From contig JAFGIX010000027.1 of assembly GCA_016929395.1 (NCBI GenBank), positions 62,001 to 126,000 on the forward strand: a stretch of DNA of 64,000 bases, written 5' to 3'. Shown one piece after another: positions 32,333-42,498 of the stretch. Below the pieces are notes generated by a model. It was not told the origin of the DNA and ran no database searches. It worked only from the letters and a program-made list of their open reading frames with translations. Source of the DNA: Candidatus Zymogenus saltonus. GTDB taxonomy: Bacteria; Desulfobacterota; Zymogenia; Zymogenales; Zymogenaceae. Numbering within the stretch: the first letter of the stretch is position 1; each line of letters begins with the position of its first letter. The position numbers and the translations under genes are program-made.

Positions 32333-34126
32333 ATGAGTGAAAGGTTGGGACAGCTGCTTGTCAGAAATAATCTGATTACTTCCGAAGAGCTGCAGAAGGC
32401 GATGGCGCAGCAGAAGAGTTCCGGCGGGAGACTCGGACAGGAGTTGACGAAGCTCGGCTTCCTGTCTGAAACGGAGATAACCGAATTCATCAGCTCCCAG
32501 TATAACGTTCCATCGATCAACCTTAAGGATTACGAGATCGACAAATCGGTATTGAAATACGTCAATTCCAACATCGCCAAGAAAAATATGCTCATACCGA
32601 TATCCCGCTCCGGCTCAAATCTGGTTATCGCCATGGCGGACCCCTCCAACATGCAGGTGGTCGAGGACGTAAGGTTCGTTACCGGTTTCAACGTCGATGT
32701 GGTCGTGGCGGCTGAGGCCGACATCATCGACGCCATAAAGAGGAACTACGGAACCAGGGGATTGGAGGGCCAGGGGTCTGTGTCCTTGGACGCCAAGGAT
32801 TACGATTTCGACGATGAAGATGGCTCCGGCGCATTCGGCGATATGGACGACGACGGAGTTGTCGAGGTGGAGGACTTCGACGCCCTTGTCCACGGCGCCG
32901 TGGACACCGTCGAGGTTATCGACTCGTCCAGCGATGAAGACTCCACAGAGAACGTCGAAGCCCCCATCATAAAACTCGTAAACGGAATCCTAATCAAGGC
33001 AATCAAGCTCGGCGTATCGGACATACATTTCGAGCCGTACGAGAAATCCTACAGGATAAGATACAGGCTCGACGGCGTGTTGAGAAAGGCGATGGGGCTT
33101 CCCCTCAAGATCAAAAACGCCATCACGTCGAGGGTCAAGATCATGGCGAGGCTCGACATCGCCGAGAAACGCCTCCCCCAGGACGGTCGCATCAAGCTAA
33201 AGCTCGGCAAGAACAGGGAGATGGACTTCAGGGTCTCCGTCCTTCCGGTCCTGTATGGCGAAAAGGTCGTTTTGAGGCTCCTCGACAAGTCGAACCTTCA
33301 GCTTGACATGACAAGGCTGGGCTTCGAGGTGGAGGCGCTGGAAAAATTTAAGGACGCAATCCACCAGCCCTACGGTATGGTTCTTGTTACGGGCCCCACC
33401 GGCTCCGGGAAAACAACCACGCTCTATTCAGCCCTCTCAGAGCTCAACAAGGAATCCGACAACATTATGACCGCGGAAGACCCGGTGGAGTTCAACCTTG
33501 GAGGAATTAATCAGGTACAGATGCACGACGAGATCGGCCTCAATTTTGCGGCCGCATTGAGATCGTTCCTCCGTCAGGACCCGGACATAGTCATGGTGGG
33601 GGAGATCAGGGACTTCGAGACCGCCGAGATCGCCATCAAGGCCGCCCTCACCGGCCACCTCGTCTTGTCCACGCTCCACACAAACGACGCCCCATCCACT
33701 GTCAACCGGCTCCTGAACATGGGGGTCGAGCCCTTCCTTGTCACCTCATCCCTCAACGCAATAGTGGCCCAGAGGCTCGCCAGGAGGATATGCGAGCACT
33801 GCAAGGAAAAAATCGACGTCCCGGCCCAGGCCCTTATCGACATCGGCGTCTCCCCGGACGAAGCGGGAGAGATCGATGTCTACAAGGGAAGGGGCTGTTC
33901 CACATGCGCCAATACGGGATATAAGGGGAGGGTCGCCCTCTACGAAGTGATGAGAATGAACGACGAGCTCAAGGAATTGATCTTAAACGGTGCCTCAACA
34001 ATCGAACTCAAGCGTGAAGCAATGCGCCACGGAATGAGAACATTAAGACAGGCCGGCATCCTGAAAATCAAGGAGAAGGTCACCACCATCGAGGAAGTAT
34101 TGAGGGCGTCCGCGGCGGATTCATAA
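32333..34126 (+). CDS. pilB: Type IV pilus assembly ATPase PilB
   Basis: The 597-residue extension ATPase powers pilus polymerisation at the inner membrane. The N-terminal 150 residues form an MshEN domain with the RLG-x-LL...LGQEL pattern that binds cyclic di-GMP in MshE. An acidic linker (about 155-200) follows. The ATPase core has GPTGSGKTTT (Walker A, about 353-362), RQDPDIVMVGEIRD (Walker B) and TLHTND (His box). Four Cys (CEHC near 487, CSTC near 522) form the zinc knuckle. It starts a same-strand run pilB-pilT-pilC-pilS, and the diguanylate cyclases in the window suggest second-messenger control. Confidence 0.96.
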   Translation: MSERLGQLLVRNNLITSEELQKAMAQQKSSGGRLGQELTKLGFLSETEITEFISSQYNVPSINLKDYEIDKSVLKYVNSNIAKKNMLIPISRSGSNLVIAMADPSNMQVVEDVRFVTGFNVDVVVAAEADIIDAIKRNYGTRGLEGQGSVSLDAKDYDFDDEDGSGAFGDMDDDGVVEVEDFDALVHGAVDTVEVIDSSSDEDSTENVEAPIIKLVNGILIKAIKLGVSDIHFEPYEKSYRIRYRLDGVLRKAMGLPLKIKNAITSRVKIMARLDIAEKRLPQDGRIKLKLGKNREMDFRVSVLPVLYGEKVVLRLLDKSNLQLDMTRLGFEVEALEKFKDAIHQPYGMVLVTGPTGSGKTTTLYSALSELNKESDNIMTAEDPVEFNLGGINQVQMHDEIGLNFAAALRSFLRQDPDIVMVGEIRDFETAEIAIKAALTGHLVLSTLHTNDAPSTVNRLLNMGVEPFLVTSSLNAIVAQRLARRICEHCKEKIDVPAQALIDIGVSPDEAGEIDVYKGRGCSTCANTGYKGRVALYEVMRMNDELKELILNGASTIELKREAMRHGMRTLRQAGILKIKEKVTTIEEVLRASAADS

Positions 34127-34162
34127 ATCTTAAAAACATAAAAAAATGAAGAGGATCTCTTT

Positions 34163-35305
34163 ATGGCAAGTCTTCACCAACTCTTGAAAATAATGGTAGA
34201 AAAAGGGGCCACAGACCTGCATATCACAACGGGAACGCCGCCGCAGATCAGGATCGACGGGAGACTCGTCCCCCTATCCATGGACCCCCTAACAGGGACC
34301 GATACAAAAAACCTCTGCTACAGCATCCTGACCGACGCCCAAAAACACAAGTTCGAGGAGAACAACGAGCTCGACCTCTCCTTCGGCGTGAAGGGACTCT
34401 CAAGATTTAGGGCGAACGTCTTCATCCAGAGGGGAGCCATGGCCGCCGCCTTCAGGATAATCCCGTATAAGTTCATGTCCTTTCAGGAGTTGGGACTCCC
34501 GCCGGTGGTCGAGGAGCTCGCAAGAAAACCGAGAGGCCTGATCCTGGTAACAGGCCCCACCGGATCGGGCAAGTCGACAACGTTGGCATCTATGATCAAT
34601 AAGATCAACGAGGAGAGACACGAGCATATCATCACCATCGAAGACCCCATCGAGTATCTCCACCCCCACAAGGGATGTATCGTCAACCAGCGGGAAGTGG
34701 GGGCCGATACGGAAGGATTCAAGACGGCCCTGAAATATATCCTGAGGCAGGACCCCGACATAGTCCTCATCGGTGAGATGAGAGACCTGGAAACCATAGA
34801 GGCGGCCCTCACCACCGCAGAAACGGGCCACCTCGTCTTTGCAACACTCCATACAAATTCGGCCGTCCAAACGATAAACAGGATAATAGACGTCTTTCCG
34901 CCCTACCAGCAATCACAGGTCAGGGCTCAAATATCCTTCGTGCTGGAAGGGGTTCTTTCTCAGCAGCTTATCCCAAGGGCGGGGGGCAAGGGAAGGGTGC
35001 TGGGGATCGAGGTCATGGTGCCCAACGCCGCCATCAGAAACCTCGTCAGGGAGGATAAAATCCATCAGATATACTCCATCATGCAGGTGGGCCAGGCAAA
35101 ATTCGGAATGCAGACCATGAACCAGTCCCTATATACCCTCTATACAAAGGGAATGCTGACATTGGACGTGGCAATGGGGAGGAGCTCCGATCCCGAGGAG
35201 CTAAGGAATATGCTCTCAAGGGGGACGACCGCCACCACAAAAACCGGTCAACCCCAGGCCCAGGCTCAGGCCCAGACCCAAAGGGGCGGGGGGATGCCGC
35301 AATAA
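34163..35305 (+). CDS. pilT: Twitching motility retraction ATPase PilT
   Basis: The 380-residue hexameric ATPase depolymerises the pilus. It has GPTGSGKSTTLAS (Walker A near 131), RQDPDIVLIGEMRDLETI (Walker B) and the PilT-specific AIRNLVREDKIHQIYSIMQ segment. It has no MshEN domain. The C-terminus ends in a Gln/Ala-rich tail (QAQAQAQTQ) that is longer than usual. It starts 36 bases after pilB with an AGAGGA site. Confidence 0.96.
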   Translation: MASLHQLLKIMVEKGATDLHITTGTPPQIRIDGRLVPLSMDPLTGTDTKNLCYSILTDAQKHKFEENNELDLSFGVKGLSRFRANVFIQRGAMAAAFRIIPYKFMSFQELGLPPVVEELARKPRGLILVTGPTGSGKSTTLASMINKINEERHEHIITIEDPIEYLHPHKGCIVNQREVGADTEGFKTALKYILRQDPDIVLIGEMRDLETIEAALTTAETGHLVFATLHTNSAVQTINRIIDVFPPYQQSQVRAQISFVLEGVLSQQLIPRAGGKGRVLGIEVMVPNAAIRNLVREDKIHQIYSIMQVGQAKFGMQTMNQSLYTLYTKGMLTLDVAMGRSSDPEELRNMLSRGTTATTKTGQPQAQAQAQTQRGGGMPQ

Positions 35306-35754
35306 ACCATCACCCCGCACTATTTCGACGGGACTCTATGGAACGGGTGATCGGGCGATAATGAGAAACGCCTTAACAACGGGGGGAGTAACATAGATAA
35401 AGGGGGGTCGGGATGAAGGGGGGCTGGGAATCGGGGGAAAATAGCAAGAGGGGGGAGAGGGAAAGCGGGGAAACGGGGGAAACGCAAGCGAAGGTTATTT
35501 GCAGACTTCATCCCATGTAGGGACTTGGAAAAACGATAAAGGCTGTTTTTCTTAAAAATTCAAGAACTTTTAAAGAGCACATTCTTTCATCGGGATAGAC
35601 GGAGCAATTTTTTACGGGGGGCGGCACGGCGTTTTGTCAATTTTGTAAACAGAATAAAGCACCGCCCATTAATGACGCCGTTTTTATCATAATTTGTTTA
35701 ATCTTAACCGTGAAGACATAAACGCTTTTCATCGATATATAAAAGGGGAGTAAA
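35306..35754. other. 449-base gap between pilT and pilC with a purine-rich tract
   Basis: From about 35375 to 35490 the plus strand is a G/A-rich tract with repeated GGGG runs. The remainder is AT-rich and should carry a pilC promoter, although no clear consensus was seen. No gene is supported. Confidence 0.5.
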
Positions 35755-36978
35755 ATGCCTGTTTTTAAATGGTCGGGGAGGGACAATACCGGGGCGATGC
35801 AAAACGGCGAGGTAGAGGCCGCAAACCAGGCGGCGGCAACGGCGCTTTTAAAACAAAGAAATATAACTCCCAGCGCCCTTTCGGAGAAAAAGGGCTTCAG
35901 CATGGACAAGGATATGACGATTCCGGGCCTCGAGCCCAAGCCCACCAAAAAGGATCTTGTAATCTTTACACGTCAGTTCGCCACCATGATAGACGCGGGT
36001 CTTCCCCTTGTTCAGTGTCTGGATATCCTCGGAAGCCAGCAGGAAAAGAAGACCTTCAAGAACATCATCTTCAACGTCAAGGAAGATGTTGAAGGCGGGG
36101 CAACCTTTGCCGATGCCCTGAGTAAGCACCCCAAGATATTCGACGCCCTCTACGTGAACCTCGTGGCGGCCGGCGAGGTCGGCGGTATCCTCGATACGAT
36201 CTTAAACCGTCTCGCGGCCTACATCGAGAAGGCCGAGTCACTAAAATCTAAAGTCAAGGGCGCCCTTGTCTATCCCGCAACCATCGTGGGAGTGGCCGTG
36301 GTCGTCACGGGAATTCTTATGGTTTTTGTCGTTCCGATGTTCCAGGAGATGTTTGCCGGCGCCGGCGTTGCATTGCCGGTTCCAACCCAAATCCTTGTAA
36401 ACTTAAGCAACTTCGTCAAAACAAAACTCTACATCGCCATAATCGCCGGTATTGTATTCGTTATCTCCTTTACATACTTTTACCGAACCGACTTAGGCAA
36501 TAGAATAATAGACGATCTCATATTAAAGGTGCCGGTCTTCGGCTCACTGTTGAAAAAAGTCGCGGTCGCCCGCTTCACGAGAACCTTGGGCACCATGATA
36601 TCCAGCGGCGTTCCCATCATGGACGCCCTTGAAATCACCGCAAAGACCGCCGGAAACAAGACCGTGGAAATCGAGGTTATGGCCACAAGGACCGGCATCA
36701 GCGAGGGAAAAACGATCGCCGAGCCGATGAGCCAAAGCAGGGTGTTCCCGCCCATGGTGGTCCAAATGGTGGCCGTGGGAGAGGCCACCGGTAACATGGA
36801 CGCCATGCTCAACAAGATAGCGGATTTCTACGACGATGAGGTCGATAACGCCGTTGCGGCGCTTACCTCCCTCTTGGAGCCTATGCTCATGGTCTTCCTC
36901 GGGGTGGTAGTCGGCGGAATGGTCATCGCCCTATACCTCCCCATATTCAACATGGCCGCCGCAATGGGGGGAGGATAA
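35755..36978 (+). CDS. pilC: Type IV pilus inner-membrane platform protein PilC
   Basis: The 407-residue protein has two T2SSF domains (about 70-195 and 273-395), each beginning with an FTRQFATMIDAGLPL or FTRTLGTMISSGVPI helix. Three hydrophobic segments are spread along it, as in GspF/PilC. It forms the platform that connects the PilB and PilT motors to the pilus base. GGGGAG precedes the ATG. The long gap after pilT suggests separate or weaker expression. Confidence 0.96.
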   Translation: MPVFKWSGRDNTGAMQNGEVEAANQAAATALLKQRNITPSALSEKKGFSMDKDMTIPGLEPKPTKKDLVIFTRQFATMIDAGLPLVQCLDILGSQQEKKTFKNIIFNVKEDVEGGATFADALSKHPKIFDALYVNLVAAGEVGGILDTILNRLAAYIEKAESLKSKVKGALVYPATIVGVAVVVTGILMVFVVPMFQEMFAGAGVALPVPTQILVNLSNFVKTKLYIAIIAGIVFVISFTYFYRTDLGNRIIDDLILKVPVFGSLLKKVAVARFTRTLGTMISSGVPIMDALEITAKTAGNKTVEIEVMATRTGISEGKTIAEPMSQSRVFPPMVVQMVAVGEATGNMDAMLNKIADFYDDEVDNAVAALTSLLEPMLMVFLGVVVGGMVIALYLPIFNMAAAMGGG

Positions 36979-37075
36979 TCTTAAATCCAATAACAGCCGC
37001 CCATACATTCAAAAAGCGTTATACCGGGTTTAAGATTATCGGCGACCATACCTTCCATCTTTCTTCTTAAGAATC

Positions 37076-38752
37076 ATGGCGTCTAAAAAAAGAAAAAAAC
37101 AAGTCGGGGATTTACGGAAAAACATCGAGATATTGATGTTTTTCCGTGTAGTCATTATCTCCGTCCTTCTCTGGACCTCGGTAATCCTGCAAATCACCGA
37201 AAAGGGATCCCAGCTCGTCCCGGACGTCAAGCTGATTTACTTCCTAATCGCATTTACCTACTTTCTGACGGCGATATATATCCTCCTTTTCAGGATACTC
37301 AAAAATCTCAAGATCTTCGCATATATCCAATTTTTTCTCGACGTTTTCATCGTCACCGCCCTGATATTCATCACCGGGGGCATCGAGAGCATATTCGCTT
37401 TTCTCTATATCGTCATTGTCATAAGCGCAAGCATCGTCCTATATCGATCGGGGGGGTTTCTCACGGCGTCCCTCTCCGGAATACTCTACGGCGTCCTCGT
37501 CGACCTTGACTACTACGGAATAATATCCCCCTACATCAGCGGCGCAAAGCTCAGCTACAAGGAAAGCGATATTTTCTACAATATCTTCATCAACATCGTC
37601 GCCTTCTATCTCGTGGCGTTCCTCTCCGGGTACCTCGCCGAACAGCTCAAGAGGGCCGGGGAAGAGCTCATAGAAAAGGAGATAGACTACGAAGAGCTGA
37701 AGATATTGAACAACGACATAATCCAGAACATCCAGACCGGAGTAATCACGATAAACACGAACAACGAGATCATCTCAATAAACCGCCAGGCGGAAAAGAT
37801 CACTGAAACGACTCTCGAAGATGTCTACCTAAAGCCTATAGGAGATCTGCTGTCGGGCATCGCGTCCAAAATCAAGAGAATCGAGAATACAAGATACAAA
37901 GACAGCCTGAACCGCTGGACGATGGAATATGAGACCAAACACAAGAAGAGATACGTGCTCGGCTTCTCCGTCTCCCCGTTAAAAAACGCCCGCAGAAAAA
38001 CAGTGGGGAAGATCATCCTTTTTCAGGACATCACCCGCCTCATGGAGATGGAAGAGGAGGTAAAAAAATCCGACAGGCTTGCGACCCTCGGCAAGCTCGC
38101 CGCCAACCTTGCCCATGAGATCAGAAATCCCCTGGCCGCCATGAGCGGATCAATCCAGATTCTAAAAAACGAGCTGTCTCTGGAGGGGAAAAACGTAAAC
38201 CTCATGGAGATAATACTCCAGGAGATCGACCGGCTGAATCACCTCATAACGAATTTCCTTATGTACGCGAAACCGATAGAGGTAAAAAAGGAGATGCTGG
38301 ACATAACAAGCGTTATCAACGAAACCATCGCGGTCTTCAAAAACACTCCCAAGGGGGAGAGCAGGATCGGGATCGAAACCACGTTTTCCGACGACGCGAA
38401 CATGGAAGGCGACTTCCAGCAATTAAAACAGGTCTTCTGGAACATCTTTCTCAACTCATCCGATGCCATATCCGACGGCGGAACGATAAAGGTGAGCGTA
38501 GGGGAAAACAACGAGGATTACAGGGGATTTTTGGTGATTAAGATCACAGACAACGGAGCCGGAATAGAGGAGGATATTCAATCGTCGATCTTCGATCCCT
38601 TTTTCTCCACAAAGGACGGGGGAACGGGACTCGGCCTTTCGACGGTCAAGCAGATCGTCGAGGCCCACGGCGGAGTGATCGAGGTCGACAGCAAGGTGGG
38701 AGTCGGAACCGACATCCTGATCGCGTTTCCGAGAGGTCAATCCCCATTGTAA
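37076..38752 (+). CDS. pilS: PilS-like membrane sensor histidine kinase
   Basis: The 558-residue kinase has about six N-terminal membrane segments within residues 20-190 and a PAS domain (about 215-330). The H-box LAHEIRNPLAAM (H347) is followed by an HATPase domain with an N-box, DNGAGI and GTGLGLS motifs. The architecture matches PilS, which senses pilin in the membrane and phosphorylates PilR. The usual pilR (sigma54 activator) and pilin genes do not follow; the next genes are unrelated. No strong ribosome binding site precedes the ATG. Confidence 0.9.
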   Translation: MASKKRKKQVGDLRKNIEILMFFRVVIISVLLWTSVILQITEKGSQLVPDVKLIYFLIAFTYFLTAIYILLFRILKNLKIFAYIQFFLDVFIVTALIFITGGIESIFAFLYIVIVISASIVLYRSGGFLTASLSGILYGVLVDLDYYGIISPYISGAKLSYKESDIFYNIFINIVAFYLVAFLSGYLAEQLKRAGEELIEKEIDYEELKILNNDIIQNIQTGVITINTNNEIISINRQAEKITETTLEDVYLKPIGDLLSGIASKIKRIENTRYKDSLNRWTMEYETKHKKRYVLGFSVSPLKNARRKTVGKIILFQDITRLMEMEEEVKKSDRLATLGKLAANLAHEIRNPLAAMSGSIQILKNELSLEGKNVNLMEIILQEIDRLNHLITNFLMYAKPIEVKKEMLDITSVINETIAVFKNTPKGESRIGIETTFSDDANMEGDFQQLKQVFWNIFLNSSDAISDGGTIKVSVGENNEDYRGFLVIKITDNGAGIEEDIQSSIFDPFFSTKDGGTGLGLSTVKQIVEAHGGVIEVDSKVGVGTDILIAFPRGQSPL

Positions 38753-38857
38753 TGGGAACTCCCCGAGAACGGCAGAAGAGAGCTGATCCCGGCAAAAAAC
38801 TTTTTGCGCATGCCCCGAAGCCCTTTAAAAAACAGATATTTTGAATAAAATAACAAG

Positions 38858-39610
38858 ATGAAACCTCTAAAGCCCATCAATCCCGCGATTGCGATCCTGA
38901 TACTCACGCTCACCCTGATTCCATTAAAGGTATACTCCGAACATACCCTTGAGCCCATCGATGCGCTCAGGAAGTGCATCGGCACAATGAAGGGCGTCAA
39001 CGACTACATTCTTGTCGTTCACCAGGTACAGAGGGTCGGGGGCAAGCTTCTGCCGGAGGAGGTGATATTATACAAATTCAAGAGGCCGAACTCGGTCTAT
39101 CTCCGCTCCATAGGGGAAGCAAACAATGGACAGGAAATTATCTATCGGGAGGGGTGGAACGACGGCAAGATGATGGGACATTTAGGTGGAGCCCTCAATG
39201 GGATCATCTTAAATCTAAAACCGGGCGCGGACATGGCCAACAAAAGGTCCCGGCATACGATAGACAAATCCTCCCTTGTATATATGATGAACACCCTCGA
39301 AAGAAGCATGGACTACGCCAAGGCCCATCCGGAGGACAACATGATAGTCGAGGACATTGGGACGAAAAATATCTTCGGAAAACCGGTAAGGCTCATAAGG
39401 ATAAAACTCCCCCACGGCAAGGATTATCCCTACTACGCCCCGGTCTCCATCTTCGGGATAGACATGGAGCGATACCTCCCCTTATACTACAGGTCGTACG
39501 GCCCCGACGGGGAAATGTGGGAGGACTACAGATACAGGGACCTCAGAACCAACGTCGGGCTGACTGATCTCGACTTCGATCCTAAAAACCCCGAATACAA
39601 CTTTCAATAA
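38858..39610 (+). CDS. DUF1571/LolA-like exported protein
   Basis: The 250-residue protein has a signal peptide (about 1-27) and a body resembling the DUF1571 family, a LolA/LolB-like half-barrel. Recognisable parts are the LYKFKRPNSVYLR strand and the C-terminal YRDLRTNVGLTDLDFDP. Such folds carry lipids or lipoproteins across the periplasm. A signal-bearing lipoprotein and an M23 peptidase follow on the same strand, so an envelope role is likely. The exact function is unknown. Confidence 0.8.
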   Translation: MKPLKPINPAIAILILTLTLIPLKVYSEHTLEPIDALRKCIGTMKGVNDYILVVHQVQRVGGKLLPEEVILYKFKRPNSVYLRSIGEANNGQEIIYREGWNDGKMMGHLGGALNGIILNLKPGADMANKRSRHTIDKSSLVYMMNTLERSMDYAKAHPEDNMIVEDIGTKNIFGKPVRLIRIKLPHGKDYPYYAPVSIFGIDMERYLPLYYRSYGPDGEMWEDYRYRDLRTNVGLTDLDFDPKNPEYNFQ

Positions 39611-39797
39611 CCTGAAACTAATCCGCCGCTTCCGAGAGCCTCACAGCGTTTAGGGACCCAAAATAGGAAGGGGTGAAAAGAGAAAAAACTAAAATTCACC
39701 TTCCCGTCATTCCTGCTTGACAAGAACCCCCCTCAGATACTATTATTGTCCGACAATCACGGGGGCTTCCAATTTTAATCGGAAAGATATTCCTATC

Positions 39798-40553
39798 ATG
39801 AAGCAAAAAATAGCGATAGCAATTTTGCTTTTCTCCATTATCGCCGTCTCGGGATGCATCGATGTATTGTATGAGATCACCATCGACAAGGACGACTCCG
39901 AGCTCGTTACCCTGAGGATCGACGCCCCGGCCCTCGTCGCGCCCTACCTCAAGGATCTCATAACCGACATGAGAAACAACGGATTCAGCGTCGAGACCGT
40001 GTACGAGGTGGACAGGGTGACGGTAACCGGACAGAAGAGGCTGATGAAGGGACACTGGGAGATACCTACAGTCCCGGGATATATCAGGGTTACCAAGGTC
40101 AACGCCTTCGACTTTTCAGTTACCGACTACGTTCTCTTCAAGAGGTATGTCCTGAACGTCAACTACACCTATGTAAGGGAGCGGACAAAGAGCACGAGCG
40201 GGAAGGATATAGACTTCTTTCAAAACATCCCCCTCACGTTTGTCGTCAACTACAGGGGGAGAATCATAAAAACCAATGCCACAAATTGGAACAAGAAAAG
40301 CGCCACGTGGGCGCTGAACATGAAGAGGGTCGGAAACCTCGACATCCAGCTCGTTACCTACAAGGTCAACTATCTTCTTGTCACCGCCATAATCATGATT
40401 TTCTTCGGCATCTTGGCCCTCGGGATATACTTTTTAATGAAACTGATAAGACCGGTTGCCCCTCCGGCGAAGGCCCCGCCCAAGGAGATCACCGGACCCG
40501 ATCCCCCACTGGCTATCCCACCGCCTAAGGGGGGAGGCAAAAAGAAGGATTGA
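39798..40553 (+). CDS. Lipoprotein with C-terminal membrane segment
   Basis: The start is placed at the ATG at 39798; the longer frame from 39717 has no signal sequence. A lipobox (IIAVSGC, Cys at about residue 20) marks it for lipid attachment. The middle is beta-rich and resembles no family I recognise, and a second hydrophobic segment (about 190-215) precedes a Pro/Lys-rich tail. A lipid anchor plus a C-terminal helix is unusual and suggests it is held to the membrane at both ends. Confidence 0.75.
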   Translation: MKQKIAIAILLFSIIAVSGCIDVLYEITIDKDDSELVTLRIDAPALVAPYLKDLITDMRNNGFSVETVYEVDRVTVTGQKRLMKGHWEIPTVPGYIRVTKVNAFDFSVTDYVLFKRYVLNVNYTYVRERTKSTSGKDIDFFQNIPLTFVVNYRGRIIKTNATNWNKKSATWALNMKRVGNLDIQLVTYKVNYLLVTAIIMIFFGILALGIYFLMKLIRPVAPPAKAPPKEITGPDPPLAIPPPKGGGKKKD

Positions 40554-40674
40554 TCGACGGAGGTCTTTCCGATCCGATTTCGAAAACAGTGGGGCCGGCC
40601 CGTAAAAGGGGGGTGTCGGTGGCCGGGACCTTTCAAGAAGACCCCTCGTTGCTATAAAGTCTATCGGACCGCCT

Positions 40675-41544
40675 ATGAACAGGTTAAAATCCCTGATACA
40701 CGTACTTCTTGGGACAACCGTCGTCCTCGTCGCCTCCGGCTTGCTCTCGCCTGGGCCGGGGCATGATCCCTACTCAAAGGCCGTAAACCCGACCGGTTTA
40801 GACGTCCTGTTTTACGTATCTGAGTCGTGCGCGGAGGAAGCCGCCGGGGAATCCCCCGCTTCTTCCGACTGCGCGAAATGGGGGTCGATAAACGGGATCG
40901 ATCTGACGGCCCCCTTCGCCTCCATCACAACGGATGAGCTCCTCGCCATCTCGCTGGGGTCCATGCACGAAGACCTGGTCAGGGACGGCCTGCCCTGGTT
41001 CGGCGCCGTAAGGGACGACTTCAAACGGGCGCCCCGGAAACACCAGGGGCTCGACTTTTACGGAGACGACCTCATGATAAGGGCTATGGCAGACGGGACG
41101 GTTACGGTGAGAGAGAACAGAAAAAATGCGGGCTACTACGTGATAATCAGCCACGGAAGGGGGGTGGAGACCCTCTATATGCACCTGAAAGAGGCCTACG
41201 GGGGGCCGAATCGGGTAAGGCGGGGCGACGTACTCGGGTTGACCGGCATATCCGGAAACGCCGTATCCCCCCAGCTTCACCTCGGCATCAGGGTGGATGG
41301 AGCCTACATAGACCCGGTTACGCCGCTCAAGGAAACCGAAGATAGCGGTATAACAAAACTCATCGCCTATTACGAGTCCCTCTTTGAGACAAAGACGGCC
41401 GCAAGGAAGCATCTCGTTTCCGCATATCTATCGAGGGACACGGAGATTAAACGGATCGAGACGGGAAGGGCTATCGAGCTCTTGAGGTCAATCTCGTACG
41501 ATGAACAAGTCTCGGCTTGGCTGAAGAGATTCACGGGAGAGTAA
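40675..41544 (+). CDS. M23-family peptidase (LytM-like peptidoglycan hydrolase)
   Basis: After a signal sequence (about 8-25) the protein carries a C-terminal M23 domain. The zinc and catalytic residues visible are H123 and D127 (KHQGLDFYGDD), H170 (LYMHL) and H202 (QLHLGI). All canonical positions are filled, so it should be an active endopeptidase, not a degenerate activator. A helical extension of about 70 residues follows the domain. It belongs to the plus-strand envelope run that begins at 38858. Confidence 0.88.
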   Translation: MNRLKSLIHVLLGTTVVLVASGLLSPGPGHDPYSKAVNPTGLDVLFYVSESCAEEAAGESPASSDCAKWGSINGIDLTAPFASITTDELLAISLGSMHEDLVRDGLPWFGAVRDDFKRAPRKHQGLDFYGDDLMIRAMADGTVTVRENRKNAGYYVIISHGRGVETLYMHLKEAYGGPNRVRRGDVLGLTGISGNAVSPQLHLGIRVDGAYIDPVTPLKETEDSGITKLIAYYESLFETKTAARKHLVSAYLSRDTEIKRIETGRAIELLRSISYDEQVSAWLKRFTGE

Positions 41545-41898
41545 AATCCACGGCCCCCTCATTCCCCCGGCTCCAATTCCCCCATTACCCCGAGCCTCCC
41601 CAATCAAACAATCAGATCGGCTCCTCCCAGCTCCCTCATTCCCCCAGTTTTCTCCCAGTCTCTCAAGCCCCCCAACCCCTCTATTGTTATAGTATAGCCA
41701 TTTCCCCATTCCCCCTCCCCAATCCTCCCAATTCCCCCTGCCTTCCCCAATCCAAACAATCTAATCGGCTCCTTACCGCCCCCCCATTTCTCAATCCTTC
41801 TCAACCTCTCCTTTTCCCAATTCCCCCGTTCCCGAAACCGGTTCATTCCCCCGATCTCTCCGTTTTTTAGTCTTGCCATCGCCGGCCGGCCGAGACGG
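41545..41898. other. 354-base pyrimidine-rich gap between converging genes
   Basis: The plus strand is dominated by runs such as CCCCC and TTCCCC, for example near 41560-41660 and 41700-41860; the minus strand is correspondingly G/A-rich. No gene is supported. It resembles the tracts at 13280-13490 and 35375-35490. Confidence 0.6.
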
Positions 41899-42495
41899 TC
41901 ATTGCGCAAAGGTATATATCGGGATCAGCTCCGAGATCGCGGTGTCCTCGTATTCCCTTCCTGGGAAGACATCCATGATCTCGATCTTTATCACATCATC
42001 GATATTGACGAGATGGCTCCCGAGGCTCACCGTCTGCTCCCTCATGGTATCCTCGAGGTGCCCGTTGTATATTTCCGTCCCATTAAAATATATTTTTATC
42101 TTCCTTACCCTTCCGTTTTTTAACCAGGTCTCCCTGTCCTTGCAGTAGCCGTTGTTCAGCTCAAATCCCTTCAGGTAAATGTAGTTTTCCACATTGCCGG
42201 CAATATTCATCAGTCTCAACGTGATGAATTCGCCGACACCGCCCCCGCTTACCCCCTCCACCCACGCGGTTCCCATCTGACCGTCAAAGAGCCTGTAGAC
42301 ATCGTAGTAATTCTGCCCTTGGGGGGCCAGGTGGGAAGAGGAGCGCAGCTCCCACTCGACCTCCTGGCTTAAAGAGATTGAGGGGAGTAAAAAAAGAGCC
42401 AGGATAAAAAGGATCGTAACCTTACAAATCAAAAACCCCCCGAAGCCTCCCGAGCCGCTTCTGTTTGATCGCAATAGTTTCATGGCCTTCTCCAT
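41899..42495 (-). CDS. Exported discoidin-like (NADase-type glycan-binding) domain protein
   Basis: A signal sequence (ILFILALFLLPSISLSQ) is followed by a compact beta-rich domain with LFDGQMGTAWVEGV and GVGEFITLRL, the pattern of NADase-type glycan-binding or F5/8 discoidin-like domains. Such domains bind carbohydrates. The ATG at 42495 or the in-frame ATG at 42483 (GGAG upstream) is the start. It lies directly after the PQQ-type lipoprotein gene and is almost certainly co-transcribed with it. Confidence 0.72.
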   Translation of the reverse strand: MEKAMKLLRSNRSGSGGFGGFLICKVTILFILALFLLPSISLSQEVEWELRSSSHLAPQGQNYYDVYRLFDGQMGTAWVEGVSGGGVGEFITLRLMNIAGNVENYIYLKGFELNNGYCKDRETWLKNGRVRKIKIYFNGTEIYNGHLEDTMREQTVSLGSHLVNIDDVIKIEIMDVFPGREYEDTAISELIPIYTFAQ

Positions 42496-42498
42496 TAT

